Positions 36,730-45,898 are shown, counted from the first letter of the stretch. The stretch is 64,000 bases of DNA from DASUPK01 sp963728875 (GCA_963728875.1 CAVSLJ010000001.1:682001-746000), one strand, 5' to 3'. Made by a program: numbers and translations. The notes: generated by a model not told the origin, from the letters alone.

Positions 36730-39189
36730 ATGCGCGGGACAGGCTTGTGGATCGCGATTGCAGCGATGGCGTCGGCAATCCTGACGTTCGTCCCTGTCGC
36801 TTCAGCCCAGACGGCGGCTGACCCGACCATCATCGCCAGGAACATCCTCCCCTCCGGCCAGTACGGGCTGCCCGGGCCGGGCGCCGACACGCAGGCGCAG
36901 CTCTACAACGCGCTGACGCCGCTCTTCGACAACGTCCAGCCGAACGACCTCTTCACCGACTTCAAGTCCGAGAAGCTCGACGTGGACACCGACGGCCCGG
37001 CCACGCAGGAGGTGGTCCCCTTCCCAGGCGTCACCCTTCTGCGCGACCGCTTCAACATCCCCCACGTCTACGCGACCACTCGCGACGCCAGCGTCGAGAC
37101 CGCCGGCTGGATCGCGGCCGAGGACCGCGGCCTGCTGTTGCAGCTCGCGCGAAACGACGCTCGGGTGGCGGTGATCGACGCTCCGGGCCTCACCGCAGTC
37201 GGCCTGATCTCGCAGGGAGCGACCTTCAGGCCGAGCCCGCAGACCGAGGCGGCGGTCTCGCAGGAGACGAACGTGCTGATGCGCGCAGGGCGGGAGGGGC
37301 GCGCGGTACTGCGTGACATCGACCTCTTCATCCTCGGCATCAACACCTATCTGCAGACCACGGGCTCGACGAACGCTCCCTGGACCCGCAATGACGTCTA
37401 TGCCGTGAATGCCCTCAAGGGTCAGTTCCTCGGGCAGGGCGGCGGCGACGAGGCGAATCGGTCCGCCTTCCTGAACGGACTAGAGCATCAGCTCGGACGC
37501 GGCCGCGGTTTCGCTGCCTTCAACGACCTCCGCCAGTTCAAGAACCCCCGCAGCGTGACGAGCGTCGACGGCAACTTCCCGTACGGACACATCCCGCAGC
37601 GCCACCCCGGCAGCGTCGTGATCGACAACGGCAGCTTCCAGGCGACCCCGTCCGCCAAGTCCCTCTCCGCCAAGTTCGCGAAGGGGAACATCAACGCCAG
37701 CAACGAGCTGATGGTCTCCGGCAGGCGTTCCACGACCGGGCATCCGATCCTCGTCGGCGGCCCCCAGATCAGTTACTTCATGCCGGGCTTCGTCTATGAG
37801 ATCGACATGCACGCGCCGCACAACACCTGGCGCGGCGCCACCTCAGTCCCCTTCCCGGGCTATCTGCTGATCGGGCGCACCCAGCGCTTCTCGAACACCC
37901 TGACGTCGGCCAGCGCGGACATCATCGATCAGTACGCGGAGACGCTCTGCGGCGGAAGCCCGACGATGTACAGGTACAAGGGCCGATGCCGGCCGATGGT
38001 GCACTTCGATGCCGGGACGATCAACCCGGGCACCCCCACGGCGAAGACGGTGAGCTTCGAGACCACCGTGCACGGGCCAGTGGTCGGCTACGCGACCGTC
38101 CACGGCCGCCAGGTCGCCATCTCCTCGAAGCGCTCGAGCAGGGGCCGTGACGTGCTCGACCAGCTCTTCTTCCGCCGTCTCTCGAACGGGGCCGTGAAGA
38201 GCCCGAAGACGTTCTTCAAGGCGGCATCGCTTACGCCGCAGACGTTCAACTCCTTCTACATCGACCGCCGGCACTTCGCGGAGTACACGAGCGGCAGACT
38301 GCCGATTCGCCCTTCGAACGTCGACCCGGGCCTGCTCACCAAGGGCACGGGCAAATTCGAGTGGCGCGGCTACCTGAAGGCGATGCAGCATCCACATGGC
38401 CAGGACAACAAGCATGGCTTCATGACCAACTGGAACAACAACGTTGCCCGCGGCTTCGGCGCCGCCGACAACGAGTGGGGCCGCAACGGCTCGGTGGGAC
38501 GAGTCAACCTCCTCACCTTCAACCTGAAGAGGCTCGCGCGCCGTGGGAAATGGTCGCCCGCCTCGGTCACCTCGGCGATGAACGCCGCCGCGACCCAGGA
38601 CGTGCGCGCCGTCGTCATGGTGCCGTTGCTGAACCGCCTGCTGAGAGGCACCGGGGCACCCTCCCCGCTGGCCAAGCAGATGCTCGATCTGCTCGTCAGC
38701 TGGCGCCAGAACGGCGGCAACCGCCTCGACCTCAACAACGACGGCCTGATCGACAACCCGGGCGCAGCGATCATGGATGCCGCGTACAACGGCATCGTGA
38801 ACAACGAGATGGCCGGCCGACTCGGCAGTCTCACCACCCAGCTCAACACGCTCTACACCCGCTTCGACAAGCCGCCGGGAGGCCAGTACTCCGGCTGGTA
38901 CATGTACTTCGACCGGGACATCCGGTCGCTGCTCTCGAAGAAGCGGCTCCCGGACCGGTTCCAGCTCAGCTACTGCGGCGGAGGCCGGCTGGCTGTCTGC
39001 CGCAACTCGATCTGGGCGGCGATACAGGCGGCCGGTGACCAGCTGAGCGCCCAACAGGGCACCTCGAACCCGGCGGCGTGGCGCGCGAGCGCAATCCCGG
39101 AGCAGATCCACTTCAGCCCGCTGCAGCTGATCACGATGGCCTACACGAACCGCCCCAGCGGCATCCAGCAGGTCATCTCCTTCAAGTAA
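36730..39189 (+). CDS. Secreted penicillin acylase family protein
   Basis: 819 residues. Signal peptide MRGTGLWIAIAAMASAI..ASA (cut near residue 26). N-terminal nucleophile hydrolases of this family are made as one chain, cut before a Ser into alpha and beta subunits. The best match is Ser324 in NASNELMVSGRRSTTGHPIL, where the usual motif is SNNW.V.G; the Trp is replaced by Leu-Met. Alpha-chain parts (GVTLLRDRFNIPHVYATT, GWIAAEDRGLLLQLARND) and beta-chain part (NAPNNEW-like DNEWGRNG) are recognisable. Acts on amides of unknown structure (acyl-homoserine lactones are common substrates). GGAGAGAGG precedes the ATG. Confidence 0.85.
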   Translation: MRGTGLWIAIAAMASAILTFVPVASAQTAADPTIIARNILPSGQYGLPGPGADTQAQLYNALTPLFDNVQPNDLFTDFKSEKLDVDTDGPATQEVVPFPGVTLLRDRFNIPHVYATTRDASVETAGWIAAEDRGLLLQLARNDARVAVIDAPGLTAVGLISQGATFRPSPQTEAAVSQETNVLMRAGREGRAVLRDIDLFILGINTYLQTTGSTNAPWTRNDVYAVNALKGQFLGQGGGDEANRSAFLNGLEHQLGRGRGFAAFNDLRQFKNPRSVTSVDGNFPYGHIPQRHPGSVVIDNGSFQATPSAKSLSAKFAKGNINASNELMVSGRRSTTGHPILVGGPQISYFMPGFVYEIDMHAPHNTWRGATSVPFPGYLLIGRTQRFSNTLTSASADIIDQYAETLCGGSPTMYRYKGRCRPMVHFDAGTINPGTPTAKTVSFETTVHGPVVGYATVHGRQVAISSKRSSRGRDVLDQLFFRRLSNGAVKSPKTFFKAASLTPQTFNSFYIDRRHFAEYTSGRLPIRPSNVDPGLLTKGTGKFEWRGYLKAMQHPHGQDNKHGFMTNWNNNVARGFGAADNEWGRNGSVGRVNLLTFNLKRLARRGKWSPASVTSAMNAAATQDVRAVVMVPLLNRLLRGTGAPSPLAKQMLDLLVSWRQNGGNRLDLNNDGLIDNPGAAIMDAAYNGIVNNEMAGRLGSLTTQLNTLYTRFDKPPGGQYSGWYMYFDRDIRSLLSKKRLPDRFQLSYCGGGRLAVCRNSIWAAIQAAGDQLSAQQGTSNPAAWRASAIPEQIHFSPLQLITMAYTNRPSGIQQVISFK

Positions 39190-39201
39190 GAATCCGCGTC
39201 C

Positions 39202-39990
39202 GTGGCGGCGCGTAAGAAGAGGACGATGGTCGGCGCACACGTCGCGCCCGAGAAGCCGCTCGCGGAGGCGAAGAGGATCGGCGCCGACTGCGTGCAGATC
39301 TTTCTCTCTGACCCACAGGGCTGGAAGAAGCCTCCGTCTCGCAAGGACGCGGATGAGCTGCGCAGGTCCAAGGTCCCGCTGTACGTACACGCGCCCTACC
39401 TGATCAACGTCTGCTCGCCGCGTAACAACGTCCGCTACGGCTCGCGGAAGATCCTGCAGCAGACCTGTGACGCCGCCGCAGAGGTCGGCGCCGCCGCCGT
39501 GATCGTCCACGGCGGGCATGCCGACGACGACATCTCCGAGGGCGTCGGCCGATGGATCCGGACCCTGGAGATCCTGACCTCGCAGGTCCCCGTCTACCTC
39601 GAGAACACCGCGGGAGGCAAGAACGCGGTCGCCCGGAGGTTCGACGCACTGGCCCGGCTCTGGGATGGGGTCTCGAAGTCGAAGACGGACGTCGAGATCG
39701 GCTTCTGCTTCGACACCTGCCACGCGCACGCCGCCGGCGAGGAGCTCTCGACCGCGGTGGAGCGGGTGCTCAAGATCGTCGGCAAGATCGACCTGCTGCA
39801 CGCCAACGACTCGCGGGACCCTGCCGGGACCGGGGCCGACCGGCACGCGAACCTGGGCAAGGGCGAGATCGGCGCCGACGTGCTCCGGAAGATGATCAAG
39901 GCCGCCGGACCTCCGGTGGTCGTGGAAACACCGGGCGGCGCCAGGGAGATGCGCGCGGACATCGAGTTCGTGCGCGAGGCGCTGGGCTAG
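39202..39990 (+). CDS. nfo: Deoxyribonuclease IV (AP endonuclease IV)
   Basis: 262-residue TIM-barrel zinc endonuclease of base-excision repair, cutting DNA 5' to abasic sites. MVGAHVAPEKPLAEAKRIGAD, YVHAPYLINVCSP, AAVIVHGGHADDD, YLENTAGG, GFCFDTCHAHAAG, LLHANDSRDPAG and RHANLGKGEIGADVLRKM carry the His/Glu/Asp ligands in the expected order, ending VVVETPGG. A few lysines at the N-terminus (ARKKR) are extra. GTG start 12 bases after the acylase stop. Confidence 0.93.
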   Translation: MAARKKRTMVGAHVAPEKPLAEAKRIGADCVQIFLSDPQGWKKPPSRKDADELRRSKVPLYVHAPYLINVCSPRNNVRYGSRKILQQTCDAAAEVGAAAVIVHGGHADDDISEGVGRWIRTLEILTSQVPVYLENTAGGKNAVARRFDALARLWDGVSKSKTDVEIGFCFDTCHAHAAGEELSTAVERVLKIVGKIDLLHANDSRDPAGTGADRHANLGKGEIGADVLRKMIKAAGPPVVVETPGGAREMRADIEFVREALG

Positions 39991-41129
39991 GCCGGCCGGA
40001 TCGCGGCCGCTTCCGCGGACGCGCCCTCGAGAGCGAGGCAGATCCCGACCCCGCCCGCCAGGGCTCCGAGCTGGGCCAGCGCGGAGACCTCGGTGCCCAG
40101 CGGGATGGTCGCCAGGGCGAGGAGGGCCGCCAGCGCGCGCCACGGGCGCCAGGGCAGCTTGAGGGTTCGCCGGAAGAACGCGTGACCGATGAGGAAGAGC
40201 GCCGTCCCGCCCCCGAGCGCAAGCGCACGCGCGAAGTCGAGGGAGTCGAATGGATGGCCGATCGCGCGCTCCAGGGCCGCGGCGTCGCAGATGATTCCCA
40301 GCAGGAGCAGCAGGTGGGCCCAGTAGTAGGCCACGTTCGCCGCGTAGAACTCACGCCTCGTCGGGGTCATGCGGCGCAGAGCGCCCTCGGCCTCGACGTC
40401 GTCCCCGCCGAAGTACACCCACCACAGCTCCGCGCTGACAACGAGGCCGAGCACCGCGACGGCAAGCATCTCGCCGGTGATCGCGATTCCCGACGCGCCG
40501 ATCCCGACCGCGACCACGGACTCCCCGAGCGCGACCATCACCACCAGGCCGTGCCGCTCCACGAAGTGCGAGGGCTGGATCCAGCCGGCCTCCTCGGGCA
40601 CCAGCCAGGGAGTGATCACGAAGGTCGATACCGCCAGCGCCCAGAGCACGTACTCCCAGGTCCCGCCGATGATCGTTGCAGCGAGGATCAACGCCGCCGC
40701 GACCAGGTTCATCCGGGCGAAGCTCCACACCCCGGTGACCGTCCAGCGCGCCGACTGCATGTAGAGGACGGTGTGGATCGCGATCACCGCGATGTAGGCG
40801 CAGGCGAAGACGACGCCGTCACCGTCGAACGCGGTCGGGATCGTCAGCGAGATCACGAAGAAGGCGGCCATTCCGGCCATCAGCGGCAGCCGCAGGGAGG
40901 TCCGGACCGGTGGAACCGCGTTGGTCAGCCAGGCGAATGCCGCGTACATCCACCAGATCGAGGTCAGCATGAGGACGATCTGGCCGAGGCTCTCGCCGTC
41001 CGGCCTGTGGGCGAGGACGGCGGTCAGCTGGGTGATCGTGAAGACGAAGACGAGATCGAAGAAGAGCTCGATCGGTGAGACTCGGACCTCGTCATCCCCA
41101 ACGCGCCCCGCGGCGGCGGCGTCTGCCAT
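39987..41129 (-). CDS. Low temperature requirement protein A (LtrA) family membrane protein
   Basis: 380-residue protein with about ten to eleven hydrophobic helices. RVSPIELFFDLVFVFTITQLTAVLA at the N-terminus and FVERHGLVVMVALGESVVAVGI (residue ~190) are LtrA signatures. First described as needed for growth at low temperature in Listeria; the transported or sensed molecule is unknown. ATG 41129 is preceded by a TTTAAT box 6 nt upstream. The stop overlaps nfo by 4 bases. Confidence 0.85.
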   Translation of the reverse strand: MADAAAAGRVGDDEVRVSPIELFFDLVFVFTITQLTAVLAHRPDGESLGQIVLMLTSIWWMYAAFAWLTNAVPPVRTSLRLPLMAGMAAFFVISLTIPTAFDGDGVVFACAYIAVIAIHTVLYMQSARWTVTGVWSFARMNLVAAALILAATIIGGTWEYVLWALAVSTFVITPWLVPEEAGWIQPSHFVERHGLVVMVALGESVVAVGIGASGIAITGEMLAVAVLGLVVSAELWWVYFGGDDVEAEGALRRMTPTRREFYAANVAYYWAHLLLLLGIICDAAALERAIGHPFDSLDFARALALGGGTALFLIGHAFFRRTLKLPWRPWRALAALLALATIPLGTEVSALAQLGALAGGVGICLALEGASAEAAAIRPA

Positions 41130-41158
41130 CCCCCTATTAAACGGGTTGCTCCTCGCGT

Positions 41159-41596
41159 CTAAACCGCGGCGCCGCTGGTTCCCTCGACGCCCAGGTCGAG
41201 CAGCCGCTCCCAGGCGATCTCGGCTCCCGCCGCCGTCTCCGCCTCGAAGGACTCGTCACCCAGCTGATCACGCAGGCTCTCGAGGAACTCCTCCTTGAAC
41301 GGGGCGAGCAGCGCCCAGACCGGCGTCGAGATCACATCCCGGATCGCCTGCGCTCCGCCGGCCAGCCGGGCTGCCAGCTCGGCTTGCCCCTGAGCGAGCG
41401 CGACGCCCGCGAAGCCCTCCAGGCAGTACGTGGTCGCCTCGCGGTTCCCCACTCGCTCCAGTCGCCGGCAGCACGCGGCGCTCTCGACCAGATACTCCCG
41501 CGCGATCTCGACCTCGCCCGGCTCGCGCTCGGCCTCGACGCTCTTGGGTTCCGCAGCGTCAGCCATCGGTGGCATTCTTGTGACCAAGTCGGTCAT
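41159..41596 (-). CDS. Orphan C-terminal segment of a large regulator-like ATPase
   Basis: 145 residues. EIAREYLVESAACCRRLERV, then TYCLEGFAGVALAQGQAELAARLAGGAQAIRDVIS and the closing ESLRDQLGDESFEAETAAGAEI resemble the last TPR-like helices of LuxR/AfsR-type or cyclase-type signalling ATPases (ARLLGAAEALRE... type). Here no ATPase or DNA-binding part is attached, so it is either a decayed remnant or a stand-alone helical protein. Start may be 41596 or the internal ATG 11 codons later. Confidence 0.5.
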   Translation of the reverse strand: MTDLVTRMPPMADAAEPKSVEAEREPGEVEIAREYLVESAACCRRLERVGNREATTYCLEGFAGVALAQGQAELAARLAGGAQAIRDVISTPVWALLAPFKEEFLESLRDQLGDESFEAETAAGAEIAWERLLDLGVEGTSGAAV

Positions 41597-41643
41597 TTCG
41601 CAGATCTGCTCTGTCCGTGGCGCTCTCTAATTTCAGTGATGGC

Positions 41644-42657
41644 ATGACAGAGAGCCTCTTCGAGAACGGCAACGCCCCCGAGCCGCCCGAGGCGGGCCCG
41701 ACGCGCCTGCTCCGGGAGATGTCCGATGGCGACCAGGTCACGGGCGCCTTCGTCGTCCGCGAGCGCGAGCGCCGGCAGAAGCGCAACGGCGAGGACTTCC
41801 TCCGCGTGGTCCTCGCGGACAAGACGGGCACCGTGCCGGCGATCGCCTGGGACGGAGTCGCCGAGTGCTTCGAGATCTGCGATCCGGGCTCGATCGTGAT
41901 GGTCCGCGGCAGCTTCGCGATCCACTCCCAATTCGGCAGGCAGATCAAGCTGGCCGCCGTTCGGCCCGCCGGCCCCGGCGAGTACGACGCCGAGCAGCTG
42001 GCGGAGGGACCGCTCCGCTCGGTCGAGCTGCTCGAGGCCGACCTCCGGGCGCTGGTCGACACGGTCCAGAACCAGTCACTGCGGGAGCTGCTCGACCGCT
42101 TCTTCGGGGCCGCGACCGAGTCCTGGAGCCGCTTCCGCGAAGCGCCGGCCGCCAAGCACTACCACCAGGCCTATGCGGGCGGACTGCTCGAGCACAGCCT
42201 CTCGGTTGCCCAGGCCGTCAGCGCGGCCGCCAACTTCTTCCCTGGAATCGACCGCGAGATCGCCGTGACCGGGGCGATGCTCCATGACATCGGCAAGACC
42301 GAGGCCTACAACGACGACCCGCTTGCCATCGAGCTGACGGATGCCGGCCGCCTCGAGGGTGAGATCCCGCGCGGCTACTACAGGGTCCGCCGCGAGATCG
42401 AGACCATCGACGGCTTCGACCCCGACCTCGCCCAGGCGATCCTCCACATCATCCTGTCCCACCATGGCCAGCTCGAGCACGGCTCGCCGGTCGTCCCCGC
42501 AACGCGCGAGGCGACTCTCGTACACACGATGGACAACCTCGGCGGCAAGCTCGGCAGCTTCGACCGGCTCGAGAAGGAGCTCGCCGATGGCGAGAGCTGG
42601 TCACGCTTCGATCGTGGCATCGACGGCTCGGCCTTCTTCGGCTCCCGGGCCGCGTAG
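41644..42657 (+). CDS. OB-fold plus HD-domain nuclease (YhaM-like)
   Basis: 337 residues. N-terminal OB fold (VTGAFVVRERERRQKRNGEDFLRVVLADKTGTV, ending ~110) and C-terminal HD domain (HYHQAYAGGLLEHSLSVAQAV with the first His, GAMLHDIGKTEAYND with the HD pair, LSHHGQLEHGSP). The order matches YhaM/CBF1-type 3'-5' exoribonucleases, so RNA trimming is the likely role. ATG 41644 is preferred because TAATTT lies ~11 nt upstream; GTG 41617 is in frame and would add 9 residues. Confidence 0.85.
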   Translation: MTESLFENGNAPEPPEAGPTRLLREMSDGDQVTGAFVVRERERRQKRNGEDFLRVVLADKTGTVPAIAWDGVAECFEICDPGSIVMVRGSFAIHSQFGRQIKLAAVRPAGPGEYDAEQLAEGPLRSVELLEADLRALVDTVQNQSLRELLDRFFGAATESWSRFREAPAAKHYHQAYAGGLLEHSLSVAQAVSAAANFFPGIDREIAVTGAMLHDIGKTEAYNDDPLAIELTDAGRLEGEIPRGYYRVRREIETIDGFDPDLAQAILHIILSHHGQLEHGSPVVPATREATLVHTMDNLGGKLGSFDRLEKELADGESWSRFDRGIDGSAFFGSRAA

Positions 42658-42667
42658 CCAGCGCGGC

Positions 42668-43030
42668 TCAGGTGTTGCCGGAGATCAGGTCCCAGGCTCT
42701 GTGAAGCTTCCGCTGTAGCCCACCCTCGCTGTCCTCCACCCCGTGGTTTTCCATCACCTCGGGATTGGGCTTGGGCTCGGGCAGTTTTTCCACATCGGCA
42801 GCGGGAACGGCGATCAACACGGCGCGCTCGTGGCAGCTGGAGACATCAGGAGCGTCGACGAACCGATGCCCGCCGGGACCCGTCTTCATGTCGATCACGA
42901 TCCCGTCGAAGACGTCCTCGTCCTCGTCAGCCAGGACATGCTCGACGGCACCCACGTCTTGGCCGTCCGAGCTGATCACGTCGGCGCCGGCCTTGAGCGC
43001 CGAGTAAGCGATTGGCTCCCCGTACTCCAC
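42668..43030 (-). CDS. PRC-barrel domain protein
   Basis: 120 residues. SALKAGADVISSDGQDVGAVEHVLADEDEDVFDGIVIDMK and HRFVDAPDVSSCHERAVLIAV match a PRC-barrel beta fold, as in RimM and photosynthetic reaction-centre H subunits; short soluble versions are widespread in actinobacteria with unknown roles. The tail (KPNPEVMENHGVEDSEGGLQ) is acidic. GTG 43030 gives the natural start; the frame stays open upstream but without family similarity. Confidence 0.65.
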   Translation of the reverse strand: MEYGEPIAYSALKAGADVISSDGQDVGAVEHVLADEDEDVFDGIVIDMKTGPGGHRFVDAPDVSSCHERAVLIAVPAADVEKLPEPKPNPEVMENHGVEDSEGGLQRKLHRAWDLISGNT

Positions 43031-43049
43031 GGAGCCAACAATAGCCTCG

Positions 43050-44705
43050 CTACGGTCCACCCGGCTTGAGCAGGAGCTGGCAGAAGGCGAAGTGCACCGG
43101 CGCATCGAGCGAGGCGTCGATTGCTGAGGATTCCTCGGCCTGCGTCTGCTCATGCCCACTGGGCGAAACCGCCCTCGCATCCGTATCGGCCTTCGCCGCG
43201 GGCGGCGGCGGGCCGCTGGGATCGGGCCAGGCACCGTTGTCGAGGCGGAGCGCGTAGAAGCCGGAGGTCGCGTCGGTGTACCAGACCTCGTGCCGGGAAG
43301 GGTCGAACGCGGGCTGGGACAGGGCGAAGTCTCCGGCGCCGACCCCGCCGATCGTCCCTTGCTTGGGCGGCGAGATGAAGTAGGCGACCTCCTTCGGGTG
43401 CAGCGGGTCCTCGATGTTGAACACGCGCAGCCCCGAGTTGATGAAGGAGCAGGCGACGATGCCGGGATCGTCCTCACGGGGGACGGCGCAGTAGTGGGCC
43501 GAGTAGGTGAAGGCCGAGTTGGGCAGGGGCGAGGGATCGCCGTCCGCCGCCTGGTGGGCGTCCCGCTGGTTGACCTCGAGACGGATGTTCGACACGACCC
43601 GAGGGTGCGACGGATCGGCGTTGTCGATGATCCGCGCGGCTCCCACCTGGTCGTCGAGGGTCACCGGATTGAAGCGGAACCCGAACTCGTCGAACTCGAG
43701 CAGATAGGGGTGGCCGCCGATCCGAATCGGAATCGAGTTCTGCGGCACCGAGACCGTGCCCCAGGTGAGGCTGCTGATCTCCTTCACCTGCGGATGCGGC
43801 ACCCGGTCCTGGATCTGGCTGACGTCGAGCTGGGTCAGCTTGCCGTCGATCGGATCGGAGTCATAGAGGGTCTTGCCGTCGTCCGAGACATTGAGACCGT
43901 GGGCGAAGACGTTGCCGTCCCAGAGCGTGTGGGGATGACGCGGGTCGCTGACGTCCACGGCAGCGATCCCCTCGCCACCGCTGATCCAAAACGTGTTGCC
44001 GTCGGGTGCGAACCCGCTCTCGTGGCCGAACCTCGCAGCCTGCATCGTGGAATCGAGGATGGGATGCCGGCAGTCGCGGCTGACGTCGTAGATCGCCATC
44101 AAGCCCGGCAGCGTCGCGCCGTTGCCGAGCTCCGCGGCGAGCAGGCCTCGCTTCGAGTTCAGGTTGAGCGATTCGTGCGGGGCCAGCATCGGCAGGGAGG
44201 TCAGGGTGTCCGTCTGCACCGGATGGGCGGGATCGGACATGTCGAGGACGGCGACGCCCAGCGATGGCCCGGCGGCGACCCTGACCACGTTCAGAGGTGA
44301 GACCAGGGAGGTGTCGTAGAACGCGCAGGTGTGACCGGCCGGATCGACGTAGCGCCAGACACGGAATCCTCCTGGGGTGTCGAAGTGGCCGACCTCGGTC
44401 GCATTGCAGGTCCAGCCATCGGCGGCTTGGGGCGAATCGATCGCGGCGGCGCTCACCCGGCCCTGCTCTCCGTCCAACGGGCGGGATCCTGAGCCGCACT
44501 CCGCCCGTGGCACGGACTGGAGGGGCGGCTCCGGGTTCTGCTGCACGGGTACGGGCGCCGGCGTCGGATAGCCCGTCAGCGAGAGCAGATTCTGCAGATC
44601 GTTCGTGGGCAGCGCCGGCAGGGTGACGGCCTGACCGGCCGCAGGCAGAGCGAGCAGCGCGACGAGCGCCGCGGCGAACACCGCCCTCGCCTCCCGTAAA
44701 GGCAT
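43050..44705 (-). CDS. Secreted LVIVD-repeat protein
   Basis: 551 residues. Signal peptide MPLREARAVFAAALVALLALP; mature part has repeats of the LVIVD type (GVAVLDMSDPAHPVQTDTL, GLMAIYDVSRDCRHP, AAVDVSDPRHPHTLWDG, LRVFNIEDPLHPKEVAYF), which form a beta-propeller at the cell surface. Several Cys (ECGSGS, WTCNATEV, TCAFYDTS) may be cross-linked. The end after ~510 is Pro/Ala-rich. ATG 44705 sits 13 bases from the shared TATATA box; the GTG three codons upstream lies too close to it. Confidence 0.78.
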   Translation of the reverse strand: MPLREARAVFAAALVALLALPAAGQAVTLPALPTNDLQNLLSLTGYPTPAPVPVQQNPEPPLQSVPRAECGSGSRPLDGEQGRVSAAAIDSPQAADGWTCNATEVGHFDTPGGFRVWRYVDPAGHTCAFYDTSLVSPLNVVRVAAGPSLGVAVLDMSDPAHPVQTDTLTSLPMLAPHESLNLNSKRGLLAAELGNGATLPGLMAIYDVSRDCRHPILDSTMQAARFGHESGFAPDGNTFWISGGEGIAAVDVSDPRHPHTLWDGNVFAHGLNVSDDGKTLYDSDPIDGKLTQLDVSQIQDRVPHPQVKEISSLTWGTVSVPQNSIPIRIGGHPYLLEFDEFGFRFNPVTLDDQVGAARIIDNADPSHPRVVSNIRLEVNQRDAHQAADGDPSPLPNSAFTYSAHYCAVPREDDPGIVACSFINSGLRVFNIEDPLHPKEVAYFISPPKQGTIGGVGAGDFALSQPAFDPSRHEVWYTDATSGFYALRLDNGAWPDPSGPPPPAAKADTDARAVSPSGHEQTQAEESSAIDASLDAPVHFAFCQLLLKPGGP

Positions 44706-44718
44706 CGGACCCACAGCG

Positions 44719-44724
44719 TATATA
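44719..44724. promoter_or_regulatory. Two-way -10 box (TATATA)
   Basis: Self-complementary TATATA serves the minus gene (ATG 44705) and the plus gene (GTG 44735), 13 and 10 nt away. RNA polymerase could bind in only one direction at a time, so the two genes would compete. Confidence 0.5.
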
Positions 44725-44734
44725 GCTTTGCCCG

Positions 44735-45544
44735 GTGGAGATCCAGACCGGCAAGCAGCTGCGCCGGACGATCACGAGCCCGATCGCATTGATCGCGCTC
44801 CTGGTCGTTGCCGGGGGCGCGGCCGTCGCAGGAGGAATCGCCGCAGGTGGGACCGTCGCCGCCATCGCGGCCGCGGCCGGCGCGCTCTTCTGGTTCCTGA
44901 CCGTGCTCGGGGTCTCCATGAAGCGGGCCCACAACGCCTTCTACGCGGCGTACGCCGAGCAGCGCGGCCTGAGCTGGCAACGCCATTCCACGGCGCCCCC
45001 GGCGACCCCGCTGCTTCGCCGAGGGGACACCCGCCGCGTGGACGAGAGCTTTTCGGGGACCCTGCCGGGCGGGCTCGACGGCGAGCTGGCGTTCTACGCC
45101 TACGAGGAGCGAAGCGGCGGCGGCTCGGGCGGACAGGCCAAGGAGCTCCATCACTTCACGATCGTGCTCAGCGACCTGCCGGGCCTCGAGGGCAGGCTGC
45201 CGGGGCTCTTCGTCCAGCGCCGCTCGGGGTTCAGGTTCCTGGACGGCGCCGAGGACGTATTTCGCTCCAACGAGCGGATCACGCTGGAGAGTGAGGTGCT
45301 CGACCGGAAATGCGAGATCTTCGCCGACCGGCGCTGCGACGCGAGCTGGCTGCGCCAGCTCTTCGAGCCGAGCTTCGTCGACTTCCTCGCGGAGGGAGCG
45401 CCCGAGGGCTTCGCGTTCGAGGTCGAGAACGGGACGTTGTGCGTCAACGTCAACCGCTATCGCGGCAAGGCGAGCGAGCTCGACGAACTCTGCACCGCGG
45501 CGGCGGCCGTCGCAAAGAGGATCAACGAGGAGGCGGCCGAGTAG
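44735..45544 (+). CDS. Membrane protein of unknown function
   Basis: 269 residues. Two hydrophobic helices near the N-terminus (ALIALLVVAGGAAVAGGIAAGG and AAIAAAAGALFWFLTVLGVS, residues ~17-62) followed by a ~200-residue soluble part (EERSGGGSGGQAKELHHFTIVLS, LDRKCEIFADRRCDASWLRQLFEPSF) with an alpha/beta look but no known motif. Leaderless GTG after the two-way TATATA box. The partner gene across that promoter encodes an LVIVD secreted protein. Confidence 0.65.
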   Translation: MEIQTGKQLRRTITSPIALIALLVVAGGAAVAGGIAAGGTVAAIAAAAGALFWFLTVLGVSMKRAHNAFYAAYAEQRGLSWQRHSTAPPATPLLRRGDTRRVDESFSGTLPGGLDGELAFYAYEERSGGGSGGQAKELHHFTIVLSDLPGLEGRLPGLFVQRRSGFRFLDGAEDVFRSNERITLESEVLDRKCEIFADRRCDASWLRQLFEPSFVDFLAEGAPEGFAFEVENGTLCVNVNRYRGKASELDELCTAAAAVAKRINEEAAE

Positions 45545-45550
45545 CCGGGC

Positions 45551-45868
45551 CTAGGGCCCGAAGCGCTCGGCGCAGCGCTGCAGCCGGTTCACGTTCTGGT
45601 GGGCCTTCTGGACGCAGCGCTGGAGCTTGTCGAGCTGGTTCAGGTCGGATTGCGAGCCGGGGCCGCCGGACTTGGCTCCCTGCTGAAGCTGCTGCTGGGC
45701 CGCTGCCGCCTGCTCCTCCGCCTGCTTGAGGGGCTCCGAGAACGAGTCGATCGCATTGTTGGCCGTATCGGTCGCAGGGCGGATGACGAAGAAGTAGGCA
45801 GCCGCCAGGATTCCCACCGTGACCAGCAGGCCGACCAGACGCAGCCCGATGTTGCCCAGGAAGTCGAT
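45551..45868 (-). CDS. Small membrane protein, probable non-canonical start
   Basis: Up to 105 residues. The open frame begins after a TAG at 45878-45880 and reads DFLGNIGLRLVGLLVTVGIL then AAAYFFVIRP, a single membrane helix; no ATG, GTG or TTG occurs before GTG 45817, which would cut the helix in half. ATC at 45868 is the first usable codon and lies 6 nt after a TAGGGT box, so a leaderless ATC start is possible. After the helix comes a Gln-rich coiled coil (LKQAEEQAAAAQQQLQQG) and a Cys-containing end. Function unknown. Confidence 0.5.
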   Translation of the reverse strand: MDFLGNIGLRLVGLLVTVGILAAAYFFVIRPATDTANNAIDSFSEPLKQAEEQAAAAQQQLQQGAKSGGPGSQSDLNQLDKLQRCVQKAHQNVNRLQRCAERFGP

Positions 45869-45898
45869 CGCGGGACCCTATCCGCTGCCGATATGGCG

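Noticed and set aside
39552..41078. 508-residue plus-strand open frame antisense to LtrA
   Set aside because: Composition is Arg/Asp/Gly-rich and low-complexity-like; the opposite strand holds a clear LtrA membrane protein and the tail of nfo is in another frame.
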